Positions 1-7,176 are shown, numbered from the stretch's first letter. The stretch is 18,468 nt of DNA from Verrucomicrobiia bacterium (GCA_030424825.1 JAUHWE010000015.1:1-18468), one strand, 5' to 3'. Numbers and translations are program-made. Notes: generated by a model from the sequence alone, not told the origin.

Positions 1-350
1 AGAACGAATGAGTCATTTTCCAATTTGATGGAGCCGGGCCCTGCCGCGGACCGCTTCTTGTTCTGATCCAATCGAAAAAGCGCTTCTGGGCTTTCCATGG
101 TTCCAATAACGGCATCTCGCTCGTCGCCGGAGTACTGGTTGAGTTCCATGCCTAGAATGCGTATCTCAGTGTCGCTCACGTAGATGCCTTGTTCGCCGCG
201 CAAGTAGCCGGTCCGGTATCCTTCGTCGTTGAACAAGGGCAGCTTAAAATTGGTGATAGGGGCGTTGGGAGTCTGGGCAAAGGCAATGACCCCAAAAAGA
301 ATCAGGCCAAGCGCGACGCAGCGGTTCGGTTTCGATCGTAAAGCCTTCAT
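1..350 (-). CDS. LptC-like LPS export periplasmic protein, N-terminal part (runs off left edge)
   Basis: The first 116 residues are visible and the C-terminus lies outside the window. The protein starts MKALRSK, followed by a hydrophobic stretch (CVALGLILFGVIAFA) that could be a signal peptide or an N-terminal membrane anchor. After it comes NFKLPLFNDEGYRTGYLRGE, which resembles the opening beta-jellyroll strands of LptC/YrbK proteins (a 'F-x-P-x-F-x-x-x-G ... L-x-G' pattern). Its ATG overlaps the stop of kdsC in an ATGA, and kdsC-lptC is a classic order in Gram-negative LPS operons. LptC hands lipopolysaccharide from the inner-membrane LptBFG complex to LptA. The LptC call rests on context plus a weak sequence pattern; another LptA/OstA-fold protein is possible. 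Confidence 0.55.
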   Translation of the reverse strand, partial: MKALRSKPNRCVALGLILFGVIAFAQTPNAPITNFKLPLFNDEGYRTGYLRGEQGIYVSDTEIRILGMELNQYSGDERDAVIGTMESPEALFRLDQNKKRSAAGPGSIKLENDSFV

Positions 351-856
351 TTGTCTAAGTGAGAACGCGCGGCGAGGATATGGTTGCATACTTCCCGAAC
401 GGCTCCGTTTCCTCCGGCTCGTTGGGTGACGTAGTTCGCAGCGGCGAGGGGCTCGGGCTGGGCCTCGGGAACGGCCACACCGATGGCGGCCAGTTCGATC
501 GCTCCGGTATCGATGATATCGTCGCCCATATAGGCGGCCTGTTCCGGTTTGAGTCCGACTTCCGTTAGAAGGGTTGAGAGGGCTTCAGCTTTGTCCTTTC
601 TGCCTTGTATGACGAAATCAACCTTGAGTTCTTCGGCGCGGCGACGGGTTGCTTCCGATCCCCGGCCTGAAATCCAGGCGATTTTGACTCCCGATTCCCG
701 GAGCATTACGAGCCCCAGTCCGTCGATGATGGAAAATCGTTTGGTTTCTGAACCATCTGAAGAGACATAGAGACTCCCGTCTGTCAGAACACCGTCGACG
801 TCCATCGCGAAGAGTTCGATGGCCCCCCAATTCAAGTTGTGAGTCGTTTCGGTCAT
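347..856 (-). CDS. kdsC: 3-deoxy-D-manno-octulosonate 8-phosphate phosphatase (KdsC, HAD family)
   Basis: This 169-residue cytoplasmic phosphatase has the KdsC size and pattern. HAD motif I is MDVDGVLTDG (catalytic Asp19 and Asp21). A SGRGS motif II lies near residue 63, a lysine is at about residue 88 (GRKDKAEAL), and motif IV is MGDDIID (residues 110-116). It hydrolyses KDO-8-phosphate to KDO, the inner-core sugar of lipopolysaccharide. The family is a capless C0 HAD tetramer, and the absence of a cap insertion here fits. The start ATG is 3 bp past the stop of the E1 dehydrogenase gene, and the stop overlaps the LptC-like start by 4 bp, so translational coupling is likely. No kdsD or kdsA lies alongside in the window. 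Confidence 0.9.
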   Translation of the reverse strand: MTETTHNLNWGAIELFAMDVDGVLTDGSLYVSSDGSETKRFSIIDGLGLVMLRESGVKIAWISGRGSEATRRRAEELKVDFVIQGRKDKAEALSTLLTEVGLKPEQAAYMGDDIIDTGAIELAAIGVAVPEAQPEPLAAANYVTQRAGGNGAVREVCNHILAARSHLDK

Positions 857-859
857 GAA

Positions 860-2917
860 CTAATCAGACTCAATCCAGTCGATCATGGATGCAAGAATGC
901 TATTGGTGTCGGGTCGATAGTCGGCTTCGAGCTCGGCTGCGAACGGAACCGGCATGTCTTTGGAGGCAATTCTTAGGGGAGGCGCCTCTAGATCGAAAAA
1001 CTGATTCTCGACGATGCGTGAAACGAGCTCAGCGCTAAAGCCCGCATTGCGACGGCTTTCCGTAATGACGACGAGGCGGCCGGTTTTCGCTACCGATTCC
1101 TGGATGGCTTCGAGCTTGAGGGGATTGAGGGCGCGAAGATCCCAGAGCTCGCACTCAAGGTCGTATTCCTCGCTCAAATACTCGATCGCCTCATTGGCCC
1201 AAAGTGTCATTTCCCCGTAGGTCACAACGGTGGCGAAGTCTCCCTGGCGTTGCAGGGCGGGCTGCCAGATATTGCGGTAGTTCGGGTTGAAAGTGATCGG
1301 GGCCTTGAGAAGGTTGTAGAGGTTCTTGTGCTCGAAAAAGATGACGGGGTTGTCGTCTTCGTAGGCCGCGAGCAGACCGTCAAACGCATCTTGGGGCGTG
1401 CTGGGATAGAGAAACTTCGTTCCGGGGATATGAAGATAGAGGGCTTCGAGATCCTGGGAATGGAACGAACCGAAAGTGAGTCCGCCTCCACAGGGAAAGC
1501 GATAAACTAGTGGCGCGTTGGCCCCCGATCGGAAATGGTAGGTACCTGCGTTTAGAGTAATCTGAGTGGTCGCATCGGTCGCGAAGTCGGCGAATTGAAA
1601 CTCGACGATGGGGCGGTGGCCATTGACGGCGAGACCCGTGGCAAAGCCGACCATGGCGGATTCGCAAATGGGTGTATTGATCACGCGGCTACGACCGTGC
1701 TTCTTAAACAGTCCCTTGGTGACTTTGAAAGGGCCACCGTAGTCGGCGATGTCCTGGCCCATAATAAGTGACTCGGGAGAGTCGTCCAAAATCTTTCCCA
1801 GAGCCCGGTTGATGGCTTGGGCGAACGTGACGGTTTCTTCAGGTTGGTTTCCCGCAGAGGTCCAGTCGTCTTTCAGTCTGGTCTTTGCGTACACGTCGTC
1901 GATTAGACCCTCTGGCTGGCACATGGGCAACTTGAGGGCTTGGTTAACCGTTTCAGTGACAAAGGCTTTTAGAATCGCTTCTTCCTGCTCAATGCGTTCG
2001 GCGTGCCCTTTGGCAACCAAGCGTTCACGGAGATTTTTGAGGCAGTCTTCATCGAACCATTTTTGGGTCAGTTCGGGATCGATATAGTCGAGAGTATCGT
2101 AGCCCGCGTGACCGAGAAGCCGAAGTGTATGCATCTCGATGAGCAGGGGTCGGCTGGTTTCCCGGGTTTCGTCGATCGCGTCCTGAAAGACCTTTAGGTT
2201 TTCCTCGATGTTGGCGACATCGAGCTCGATCCCTTTCATCCCGTAGCCTTTGGCTCGATCGACCAGTTTGCCGGCGTATTGCTCGTGGAGAGGAGTCGAA
2301 TAGGCGTACTTGTTGTTTTCGACCACGAAGATGACGGGCAAGTTCAACACGCTCGCAAGGTTCATGCTTTCGTGAATTTCGCCAGTGCTGGAACCGCCAT
2401 CCCCGAAAAAAGTGACGCCGATCGCCTTGTGTCCCTTGCGCCGTTGCGAATCCGTGCCTCCCATAACGTTGGAGGACATCTTCCCAAGATGGCTAATCAT
2501 GGGGAAACTACGGTTTTTGGGGTCGCCATGATGGGCATTGCCCTCGCGGCCTTTGGTGGGGCTTCCCGAATTTCCCAAAAACTGGCAAACGTGATCTCCG
2601 AGATGGTCGGACCACACGAGGTGCCCCGGCATGCCGCGATGGGTCCAGGAAACACAGTCGATTGACTTGTCCATCATGAGGGCCAACGGGGCTACTAGAC
2701 CTTCATTCCCGTCAGACACGGTGACGGTTCCCTTCATTTTGCCCTGTCGATAGAGCTCGAAAATGCGCGCGTCGGTGAAGCGGCTGTAGACCATCCAGCG
2801 GTAGGCGAGTAGCAGGTTCTCGTCGGTCGTGCCCTCGTTTTCGATGCGGAGATCTCTCTCGAGGAGAATATCGGGCGTTTTCGGAAAAACTTCGGGATTC
2901 TTTACGGATGAACTCAT
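860..2917 (-). CDS. Fused alpha/beta E1 component of a 2-oxoacid dehydrogenase (branched-chain or pyruvate type)
   Basis: This 685-residue protein joins E1-alpha (about 1-345) and E1-beta (about 360-685) in one chain. The alpha half has the thiamine diphosphate motif, starting FGDGGSSTGE at 171 and closing with NNKYAYST at 201, and an HHGDP active-site loop at 129-133. The beta half begins TVTFAQAINRALGKIL and has ICESAMVGFATGLAVNG, FPCGGGLTFGSFHSQDLEAL and a transketolase C-terminal domain. Such fusions are common in Bacteroidota and related lineages, usually labelled 2-oxoisovalerate dehydrogenase E1. It would decarboxylate a 2-oxoacid and acylate the lipoyl group of an E2. No E2 or E3 gene lies beside it, so the substrate cannot be told. 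It sits 15 bp after the lipoprotein gene and 3 bp before kdsC. Confidence 0.88.
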   Translation of the reverse strand: MSSSVKNPEVFPKTPDILLERDLRIENEGTTDENLLLAYRWMVYSRFTDARIFELYRQGKMKGTVTVSDGNEGLVAPLALMMDKSIDCVSWTHRGMPGHLVWSDHLGDHVCQFLGNSGSPTKGREGNAHHGDPKNRSFPMISHLGKMSSNVMGGTDSQRRKGHKAIGVTFFGDGGSSTGEIHESMNLASVLNLPVIFVVENNKYAYSTPLHEQYAGKLVDRAKGYGMKGIELDVANIEENLKVFQDAIDETRETSRPLLIEMHTLRLLGHAGYDTLDYIDPELTQKWFDEDCLKNLRERLVAKGHAERIEQEEAILKAFVTETVNQALKLPMCQPEGLIDDVYAKTRLKDDWTSAGNQPEETVTFAQAINRALGKILDDSPESLIMGQDIADYGGPFKVTKGLFKKHGRSRVINTPICESAMVGFATGLAVNGHRPIVEFQFADFATDATTQITLNAGTYHFRSGANAPLVYRFPCGGGLTFGSFHSQDLEALYLHIPGTKFLYPSTPQDAFDGLLAAYEDDNPVIFFEHKNLYNLLKAPITFNPNYRNIWQPALQRQGDFATVVTYGEMTLWANEAIEYLSEEYDLECELWDLRALNPLKLEAIQESVAKTGRLVVITESRRNAGFSAELVSRIVENQFFDLEAPPLRIASKDMPVPFAAELEADYRPDTNSILASMIDWIESD

Positions 2918-2932
2918 GGGTAAAAGCCGAAC

Positions 2933-3355
2933 TCAAGCATCTGGCGGAAGTAATTCAACGCGTTTCGCTTCATTGGTCAATTGGCTCCTGAAACCTTGGA
3001 GTGATTCGGGAAACTCGATGTCGTGTTGGGATGACCAGTTCCAGGTTTTCCCCAGTACGACGCGTTTCTTGGGTTTTTCGGATGCGGGTATCTGCATTGC
3101 CGATACGACTGAGCTGATCACCTGGGCGGACATTCCTTGGGGAGGGGTCAATTGAAAGAGGCAGTAGACCGCTTTCCCGGTTTCCCAGGCTTCGAGAGGG
3201 GCCAATGTCCAACCGGCAGATGGCGTGTCCATTCGAAGAGAAACCGTTTCTTTTTCAACAGGTTCCGAATACAGGCAACCCGTGAGGAGAAGGAACAGTC
3301 CGGCCAGAGCGGAGGCTTTTAAAACATGGCGGTAAAGCATCGGACGACTAAACAT
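2933..3355 (-). CDS. Small predicted lipoprotein of unknown function
   Basis: This 140-residue protein has a lipoprotein signal: basic start, hydrophobic LKASALAGLFLLL, then the lipobox LTGC with the lipidated Cys at residue 27. The mature part has no domain I recognise. It contains SLRMDTPSAGWTLAP and WNWSSQHDIEFPESLQGF, which suggests a compact beta-rich domain. The ATG at 3355 is chosen over a second Met five codons later because it is preceded by a good ribosome site (AAGGAA, about 6 nt away). This start overlaps the end of the aldo/keto reductase gene by 8 bp. It sits in the run leading to kdsC and lptC, so an envelope role is plausible but unproven. Confidence 0.8.
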   Translation of the reverse strand: MFSRPMLYRHVLKASALAGLFLLLTGCLYSEPVEKETVSLRMDTPSAGWTLAPLEAWETGKAVYCLFQLTPPQGMSAQVISSVVSAMQIPASEKPKKRVVLGKTWNWSSQHDIEFPESLQGFRSQLTNEAKRVELLPPDA

Positions 3356-4265
3356 CGATTTCCTTCACGGTGCTGAGAGCCACGTTGATCTCGTCCATGA
3401 GCTCCTCGTCGAGGCTGTCCAGGAATTCGAGCGAAGCGAGATTGTTTACCAGTTGCTCCTGTTTCGAAGCGCCGAGAATGACGCTGCTGACCTTTTCGTT
3501 CTTCAAACACCAGGCGATCGCCAGTTGGGGGAGATTGGCGCCGATCTTCTGGGCGATGCTCTCGAGAGTTTCGATTACGGGTACGATTCCGTTTTCCTTG
3601 AGCCGTTCCCAGCGTTCGCGAAGAAAGCTGAGACGCTCGATCGAAAGTCGGCTGTTGGCAGGGATTTCCTCGTTGTATCGTCCGGTGAGCATTCCTGCAG
3701 ATACCGGGGAAAAGGTGGTTGTTCCCAGCCCGATCGTGTCGTAGAGCCGGGCGAGCTCATTTTCGACTCGTTCCCTGTGAATCATATTGTAGCGAGGTTG
3801 CTCCATTGTAGGCGGGGTTAGGCCATACTGCCTTGCGACGCTGTACGCCTCCATAATCTCCGCAGCGCTCCATTCGGAGGTGCCCCAATAGAGCACCTTT
3901 CCCTGCTGGATGAGCGTATCCATGGCTCGGACCGTCTCTTCAATTGGCGTTTCAGGGTCCGGGCGGTGGCAGTAGTAGAGATCGAGATAGTCGACGCGAA
4001 GCCGTTTGAGGGCCGCGTTGCAGGCTTCGATGACATGCTTGCGGCAGAGACCTGTCTGGTTGGGTTTGTCACCGCCCCAAACTTCTTCCGACTGTCCACT
4101 GGCATAGCCCTCGGCATTGTCGAAAAAATTGATGCCGGCATCGTACGCGGTTTTGAGGCAGGACTCTGCGACGGCGTTGTTCACCTGATCACCGAAAGTA
4201 ACCCAGGATCCAAATGAAAGCGCACTGACCTTGAGGCCTGATTTGCCGAGTCGTCTATAGAGCAT
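3348..4265 (-). CDS. Aldo/keto reductase of the Kv-beta/YghZ group, internally deleted and lacking the catalytic lysine
   Basis: This 305-residue TIM-barrel oxidoreductase is very close to the Kv-channel beta-subunit branch: MLYRRLGKSGLKVSALSFGS, FFDNAEGY, CHRPDPETPIEETVRAMD, YWGTSEWSAAEIMEAYSVAR, and a GASKQEQLVNN cofactor-binding segment near the C-terminus. Asp49, Tyr54 and His100 of the catalytic tetrad are present. However, SEEV is joined directly to WGGDKPNQTG (residues 59-72). Relatives have about 22 more residues here, covering one helix and the strand with the catalytic Lys (pattern 'STK-x-FWGG'). The frame is kept and the rest is intact. NADPH-dependent carbonyl reduction should therefore be lost or badly impaired. 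It may be a decaying gene, a non-catalytic protein or an assembly error. It heads the tightly packed set running to lptC. Confidence 0.88.
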   Translation of the reverse strand: MLYRRLGKSGLKVSALSFGSWVTFGDQVNNAVAESCLKTAYDAGINFFDNAEGYASGQSEEVWGGDKPNQTGLCRKHVIEACNAALKRLRVDYLDLYYCHRPDPETPIEETVRAMDTLIQQGKVLYWGTSEWSAAEIMEAYSVARQYGLTPPTMEQPRYNMIHRERVENELARLYDTIGLGTTTFSPVSAGMLTGRYNEEIPANSRLSIERLSFLRERWERLKENGIVPVIETLESIAQKIGANLPQLAIAWCLKNEKVSSVILGASKQEQLVNNLASLEFLDSLDEELMDEINVALSTVKEIDV

Positions 4266-4276
4266 GTATAATTAGT

Positions 4277-4336
4277 GAATGGTGCAGAGCGAATAGTGAA
4301 GAGCGAGTTGTGAAAGAAGACTAATTTTCACCATTC
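4277..4336. repeat. Imperfect palindromic gap between rpiB and the reductase
   Basis: The 99-bp gap between the rpiB stop and the reductase start holds an 8-bp inverted repeat, GAATGGTG at 4277-4284 and CACCATTC at 4329-4336. Between the arms is a purine-rich stretch with repeated 'gagcga-tagtgaa'-like words. No T-run follows on the minus strand, so it is not a standard terminator. It may be a remnant of a dispersed intergenic repeat. Confidence 0.3.
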
Positions 4337-4364
4337 CAAACGTTCGCTTCCCCATTTTCTAGGT

Positions 4365-4814
4365 CTAGGGGTAGCGTTTCGCGTCGATCTTTTCGATCCG
4401 GGCAATGTGCCGACCGCCTTCGAATTCCGTGGCCAGCCAAGTATCCACAATATCAAGAGCATCCTGTTGGGTGACCGTTCGTTCGCCCAGCGCGAGCACA
4501 TTGCCGTCGTTATGGGACCGGTTCCATATGGCGAGCTGTTCGTTCCAGCACACACCGCACCGGACTCCCGGCACTCGATTGGCCGTAATGGCCTCACCGT
4601 TTCCCGAGCCTCCGAGCACAATGCCTCGATCGAATTCGCCGGCGGCGACGGCTTCCGCCACCGGACGAATAAAGTCTGGATAGTCGCAGGATTCGGTCGA
4701 ATTTGTCCCGTAGTCTTTAACGGTATGGCCTCGCTCGGTCAAATGGGCGATGATCGCTTGCTTGTAGGTGTATCCGGCATGATCGGAGCCGATGGCGACG
4801 GTGAGTTTGCTCAT
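4365..4814 (-). CDS. rpiB: Ribose-5-phosphate isomerase B (RpiB/LacAB family)
   Basis: This 149-residue protein interconverts ribose-5-phosphate and ribulose-5-phosphate in the non-oxidative pentose phosphate pathway. The N-terminal IGSDHAGYTYK (Asp11, His12) binds the substrate phosphate. The active-site loop reads GGSGNGEAITANRVPGVRC, with Glu74 where E. coli-type enzymes have a catalytic Cys. That places it with the Mycobacterium-type RpiB, which uses a glutamate base. NRSHNDGNVLALGERTV follows as expected (His101). Length is normal for the family. The gene starts 137 bp after the RodZ-like stop. That gap has no gene, only a short minus-strand hairpin with a GAAA loop. Allose-6-phosphate isomerase activity is a less likely alternative. 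Confidence 0.92.
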   Translation of the reverse strand: MSKLTVAIGSDHAGYTYKQAIIAHLTERGHTVKDYGTNSTESCDYPDFIRPVAEAVAAGEFDRGIVLGGSGNGEAITANRVPGVRCGVCWNEQLAIWNRSHNDGNVLALGERTVTQQDALDIVDTWLATEFEGGRHIARIEKIDAKRYP

Positions 4815-4951
4815 CTGCTTGGTATGGGCCTCTCCAGCGCTCGATTCAACGCATTTTTAGACTCTCGACCTCAAGTTTATCCGAGCCCACTTTCGCGGGT
4901 CCAGCATTACGGGTCAAACGGGAGCCTGAAACCGAAGATCTACTCCCCCGA

Positions 4952-5764
4952 TTACTGCTGTTTCAAGATGTTAGCGGGTGTGATGCGGATGGAACTCCGG
5001 TCGCTTTGCATCTTATAGGTCTTCGAGCCAATGCGAATGGATAGGGCGTTGGCGTCGCTGTAATTTACGCGAACACTTCCCGTAGCTCTGAGCTCCTTCT
5101 CCTGTCCCTTTGGCAAGACGGCGAAAAACAAGGGAATGTCCCCGTCTACCTGCTTCACTTCCACTCGGACGTCATCGTTGGCGATCAAGGTAAAGGCCGC
5201 CGCGTTGGCTGCCGGAACGATGGCGGGGGTCTCGGTCAAGTTCGAATCGGTTGTGGGATCATCTGAACCCATAAAGGCGAGAAATCCCCAGATGATGGCG
5301 ATGATCAGTACGAGGGCCAGACCGGCGGCGATTCCGATCTTAATCGCAACATCTTTGTCGATGTTGAATCGCTCCCAGATAGGAACGGACTCAGAGGGCT
5401 CTTTCGCAATTTCGTGGGCATCGTCTTCAATGTCCGGCGTATTTTGAGGCTCTTCGGTCACTATCGGTTGCTGCTGCAGCTCGAGCCTGCCCAGAAACTC
5501 GCGGGCGTCGCGCCGGGAGGATTTCCCTTCTCCAAGGAGGTGCGCGTTGTAGTCCGTGATGACTTTGTCAGAATTTACTTTCAAGTAGTTGGCGTAGGAA
5601 CGCAGGAAACCCCGGACATAGATGTCGGGGAGATTCATCTTGAATGTGTTCGACTCGAAGTTGTTGAGGTATTCGCCGCGGATCTTGGTCGCTTCGGATG
5701 CTTCTCTCACAGTGATGCCCTTGCGCTTGCGCGCTTCTTCGAGACGTTCGCCTATACTCTGCAT
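4952..5764 (-). CDS. RodZ-like protein: N-terminal HTH, one membrane span, C-terminal DUF4115-like domain
   Basis: This 270-residue protein has the RodZ architecture. Residues 1-72 form a Cro/XRE-type helix-turn-helix (SIGERLEEARKRKGITV ... YVRGFLRSYANYL). An acidic linker follows. One membrane helix spans about 141-164 (IKIGIAAGLALVLIIAIIWG), and the C-terminal beta domain (about 190-262) ends near RIGSKTYKMQSDRSSIRI. In E. coli, RodZ binds MreB through its HTH domain and helps set rod shape; a transcriptional role is less clear. The ATG at 5764 agrees with the conserved family start. It is the first gene of the left-hand minus-strand run. A plus-oriented terminator-like hairpin lies about 50 nt upstream in its leader. 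Confidence 0.82.
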   Translation of the reverse strand: MQSIGERLEEARKRKGITVREASEATKIRGEYLNNFESNTFKMNLPDIYVRGFLRSYANYLKVNSDKVITDYNAHLLGEGKSSRRDAREFLGRLELQQQPIVTEEPQNTPDIEDDAHEIAKEPSESVPIWERFNIDKDVAIKIGIAAGLALVLIIAIIWGFLAFMGSDDPTTDSNLTETPAIVPAANAAAFTLIANDDVRVEVKQVDGDIPLFFAVLPKGQEKELRATGSVRVNYSDANALSIRIGSKTYKMQSDRSSIRITPANILKQQ

Positions 5765-5815
5765 GAAATTAGTAGTTATGGGGGATTGTTAAATAAAACA
5801 AGCGATTAGGCGGCA

Positions 5816-5850
5816 GGTTTCAATGAAACTCTCATTGAGGCCTTTTTTTA
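5816..5850 (+). terminator. Rho-independent terminator-like hairpin on the plus strand
   Basis: An 11-bp stem (5816-5826 with 5832-5842, two G-U pairs, loop AACTC) is followed directly by seven T residues on the plus strand. The shape is that of an intrinsic terminator for rightward transcription, but no rightward gene lies upstream. On the minus strand the same hairpin would sit in the 5' leader of the RodZ-like gene without a T-run. Confidence 0.55.
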
Positions 5851-6014
5851 GCTGGCAGTTAGCAGTTGGGGATGGGCACTTTGCTTTTTGCGATTGGCGG
5901 CGGTCATTAGCTGTTCGCTGCGTATCAAGGACACGGAGATCGTGGAAAATTGGGATTGAGGAGTACCGAAATTATGGGTACGACTCAGGCGCTATTCGAG
6001 CGATGGGTCTGCTG

Positions 6015-6097
6015 AATCAGGTAGCGGGCGATCTCCGAGCGCCCATAGTTGGATCTATTTATTAGGTGGGCGCTCGGAGATCGCCCGCTACCTGATT
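6015..6097. repeat. Perfect 31-bp inverted repeat with 21-nt loop
   Basis: The left arm 6015-6045 (starting AATCAGGTAGCGGGCGATCT) is an exact reverse complement of the right arm 6067-6097. The arms are GC-rich in a less GC-rich gap. No T-run follows on either side, so it is not an ordinary terminator. It looks like one copy of a dispersed palindromic element. Confidence 0.85.
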
Positions 6098-6186
6098 GTT
6101 GATACTACGAGACTGGCGCTTGTCCTTGGGATCATGAGTTTGTCGAATAGCGGATACCTCAATCATCGGATCCGAAATTTAGGTAG

Positions 6187-6208
6187 GGCTGACTATCCCT
6201 AGTCAGCC
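6187..6208. repeat. 22-nt hairpin GGCTGACTA-tccc-TAGTCAGCC
   Basis: A perfect 9-bp stem with a 4-nt loop, preceded by TTTAGGTA. It has the same design as the hairpin 50 bp further on: GGCTG at one end, CAGCC at the other, and a 4-nt loop. Confidence 0.7.
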
Positions 6209-6236
6209 GTTCGCTTCTGGAAGATCGACGAAATGC

Positions 6237-6258
6237 GGCTGTTTAAGGATAAACAGCC
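6237..6258. repeat. 22-nt hairpin GGCTGTTTA-agga-TAAACAGCC
   Basis: A perfect 9-bp stem with a 4-nt loop, exactly 50 bp from the start of the preceding matching hairpin. The stem interiors differ in both arms while pairing is kept. It lies about 45 bp beyond the stop codon of the hydrolase gene, so it could protect the 3' end of that transcript. Confidence 0.7.
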
Positions 6259-6302
6259 CAATCTTAAAGGCGATCGCGTTGATTCGGCCTGAGGGAGGAC
6301 CC

Positions 6303-7169
6303 CTACTTCCGAGACTTCAAAAAACCGAGACTGACCAGGAAATCGTCCATTTCCTTCATGCAATCCTCATAGTATTGTTTTCCGTTCGCACTGGGTCGGC
6401 CGCGATTGAAGAAGCCATGGGCAGCGTCTTCGTAAATGTGGAGATCGCAACGTCCCCCGGCGTCTTCAATTGCCTTTTGGAAGGCAACCCCAGTGCCCAC
6501 GGGGATGAGGTTGTCGTTGTCTCCCAAAAGAAAAAGGGTTGGGGGAGGAGAAGCAATGTTGTGGAGGGGAGAAAAGGCTTCCCAGTATTCGGTGATGCGT
6601 TCGTAGCCGTAACCCACCACGCTGTTGTCGATTACGGGATTGAAGAGCAGAAGCGCGTTGGCTCGAGTGGAGACTTTCTTGTCGTCACCCACATCGTTAA
6701 ATCCGTCGCAAAAGGTCGTAGCCGCTGCGAGGTGTCCTCCTGCGGAGCCACCCCCCACGGCGAGACGGTGGGGATCGATTCCGAGGGACTCCGCATTCGA
6801 TTTTACGTAGCGAATCGCGCTTTTCGCGTCGACGAGGCAAACATTGGGCGGCACGGCGTGTGATCTGCGAGTACGGTACTGGGCGCAAATGGCCACCATG
6901 CCTCGCTGGGCCAAGTACTCCGCCTGAGGCGCGAAATGCTCGATATCTCCCCCGTTCCAGCCACCACCAAAAAAGAAGACGGCACAAGGCAGGGCGGTGC
7001 CTTCGGCCTGGCCGGTTGGACCATAGCGTTTGAGAATGAGGCTTTCACTGGGACTGATTTCCTTAAAGGCAATGATCTGGGTGCTGATGAGCGAATCGCT
7101 GGCCTGAACGGTGAGAGTGGGGATTAATAGAAAAAGGAAAAAGAATAGCGTTGTTCTCATTCTTCTCAT
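6303..7169 (-). CDS. Secreted alpha/beta hydrolase (HSL/BD-FAE-like esterase)
   Basis: This 288-residue protein has an N-terminal signal peptide (RTTLFFFLFLLIPTLTVQA) and an alpha/beta-hydrolase fold. The oxyanion-hole motif FFFGGGW is at 65-71. The nucleophile elbow GGGSAGG puts the catalytic Ser at 142. The acid is probably Asp217 or Asp219 in LLGDNDNLIPV, and the base is His251 in EDAAHGFFNRG. This layout is shared by the hormone-sensitive-lipase-like and BD-FAE esterases often found among polysaccharide-degrading genes, so acetyl- or feruloyl-ester cleavage outside the cytoplasm is a reasonable guess. The substrate is not fixed by the sequence. A second Met three codons in is an equally possible start. 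A terminator separates it from the upstream VPDSG-CTERM gene, so it needs its own promoter. Confidence 0.85.
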   Translation of the reverse strand: MRRMRTTLFFFLFLLIPTLTVQASDSLISTQIIAFKEISPSESLILKRYGPTGQAEGTALPCAVFFFGGGWNGGDIEHFAPQAEYLAQRGMVAICAQYRTRRSHAVPPNVCLVDAKSAIRYVKSNAESLGIDPHRLAVGGGSAGGHLAAATTFCDGFNDVGDDKKVSTRANALLLFNPVIDNSVVGYGYERITEYWEAFSPLHNIASPPPTLFLLGDNDNLIPVGTGVAFQKAIEDAGGRCDLHIYEDAAHGFFNRGRPSANGKQYYEDCMKEMDDFLVSLGFLKSRK

Positions 7170-7176
7170 GCAGGCA

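Larger units (their letters stand above)
5851..6302. other. Non-coding gap rich in inverted repeats
   Basis: This lies between the RodZ-like gene and the alpha/beta hydrolase. It begins with a tandem GCAGTTA/GCAGTTG motif near 5855 and then low-complexity sequence. Three hairpins follow, listed separately at 6015-6097, 6187-6208 and 6237-6258. An 80-codon open frame at 5823-6065 has no recognisable protein pattern and runs through the left arm of the 31-bp palindrome, so I treat it as spurious. No RNA gene is recognised. Confidence 0.5.

Noticed and set aside
4860..4915. Hairpin with GAAA loop upstream of rpiB on the minus strand (CCCGC-GAAA-GTGGG)
   Set aside because: The stem is only 5 bp, has no T-run and matches no riboswitch or terminator I know.
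4407..5018. 203-codon open frame on the plus strand
   Set aside because: It lies antisense across rpiB and the end of the RodZ-like gene, both of which have clear family motifs. Its own translation has no recognisable domain.
5823..6065. 80-codon plus-strand frame after the RodZ-like leader
   Set aside because: It starts inside the terminator-like hairpin and runs through one arm of the 31-bp palindrome. The peptide shows no family pattern.
6279..6863. 194-codon open frame on the plus strand
   Set aside because: It is the antisense shadow of the alpha/beta hydrolase, whose catalytic motifs are in the minus-strand frame.
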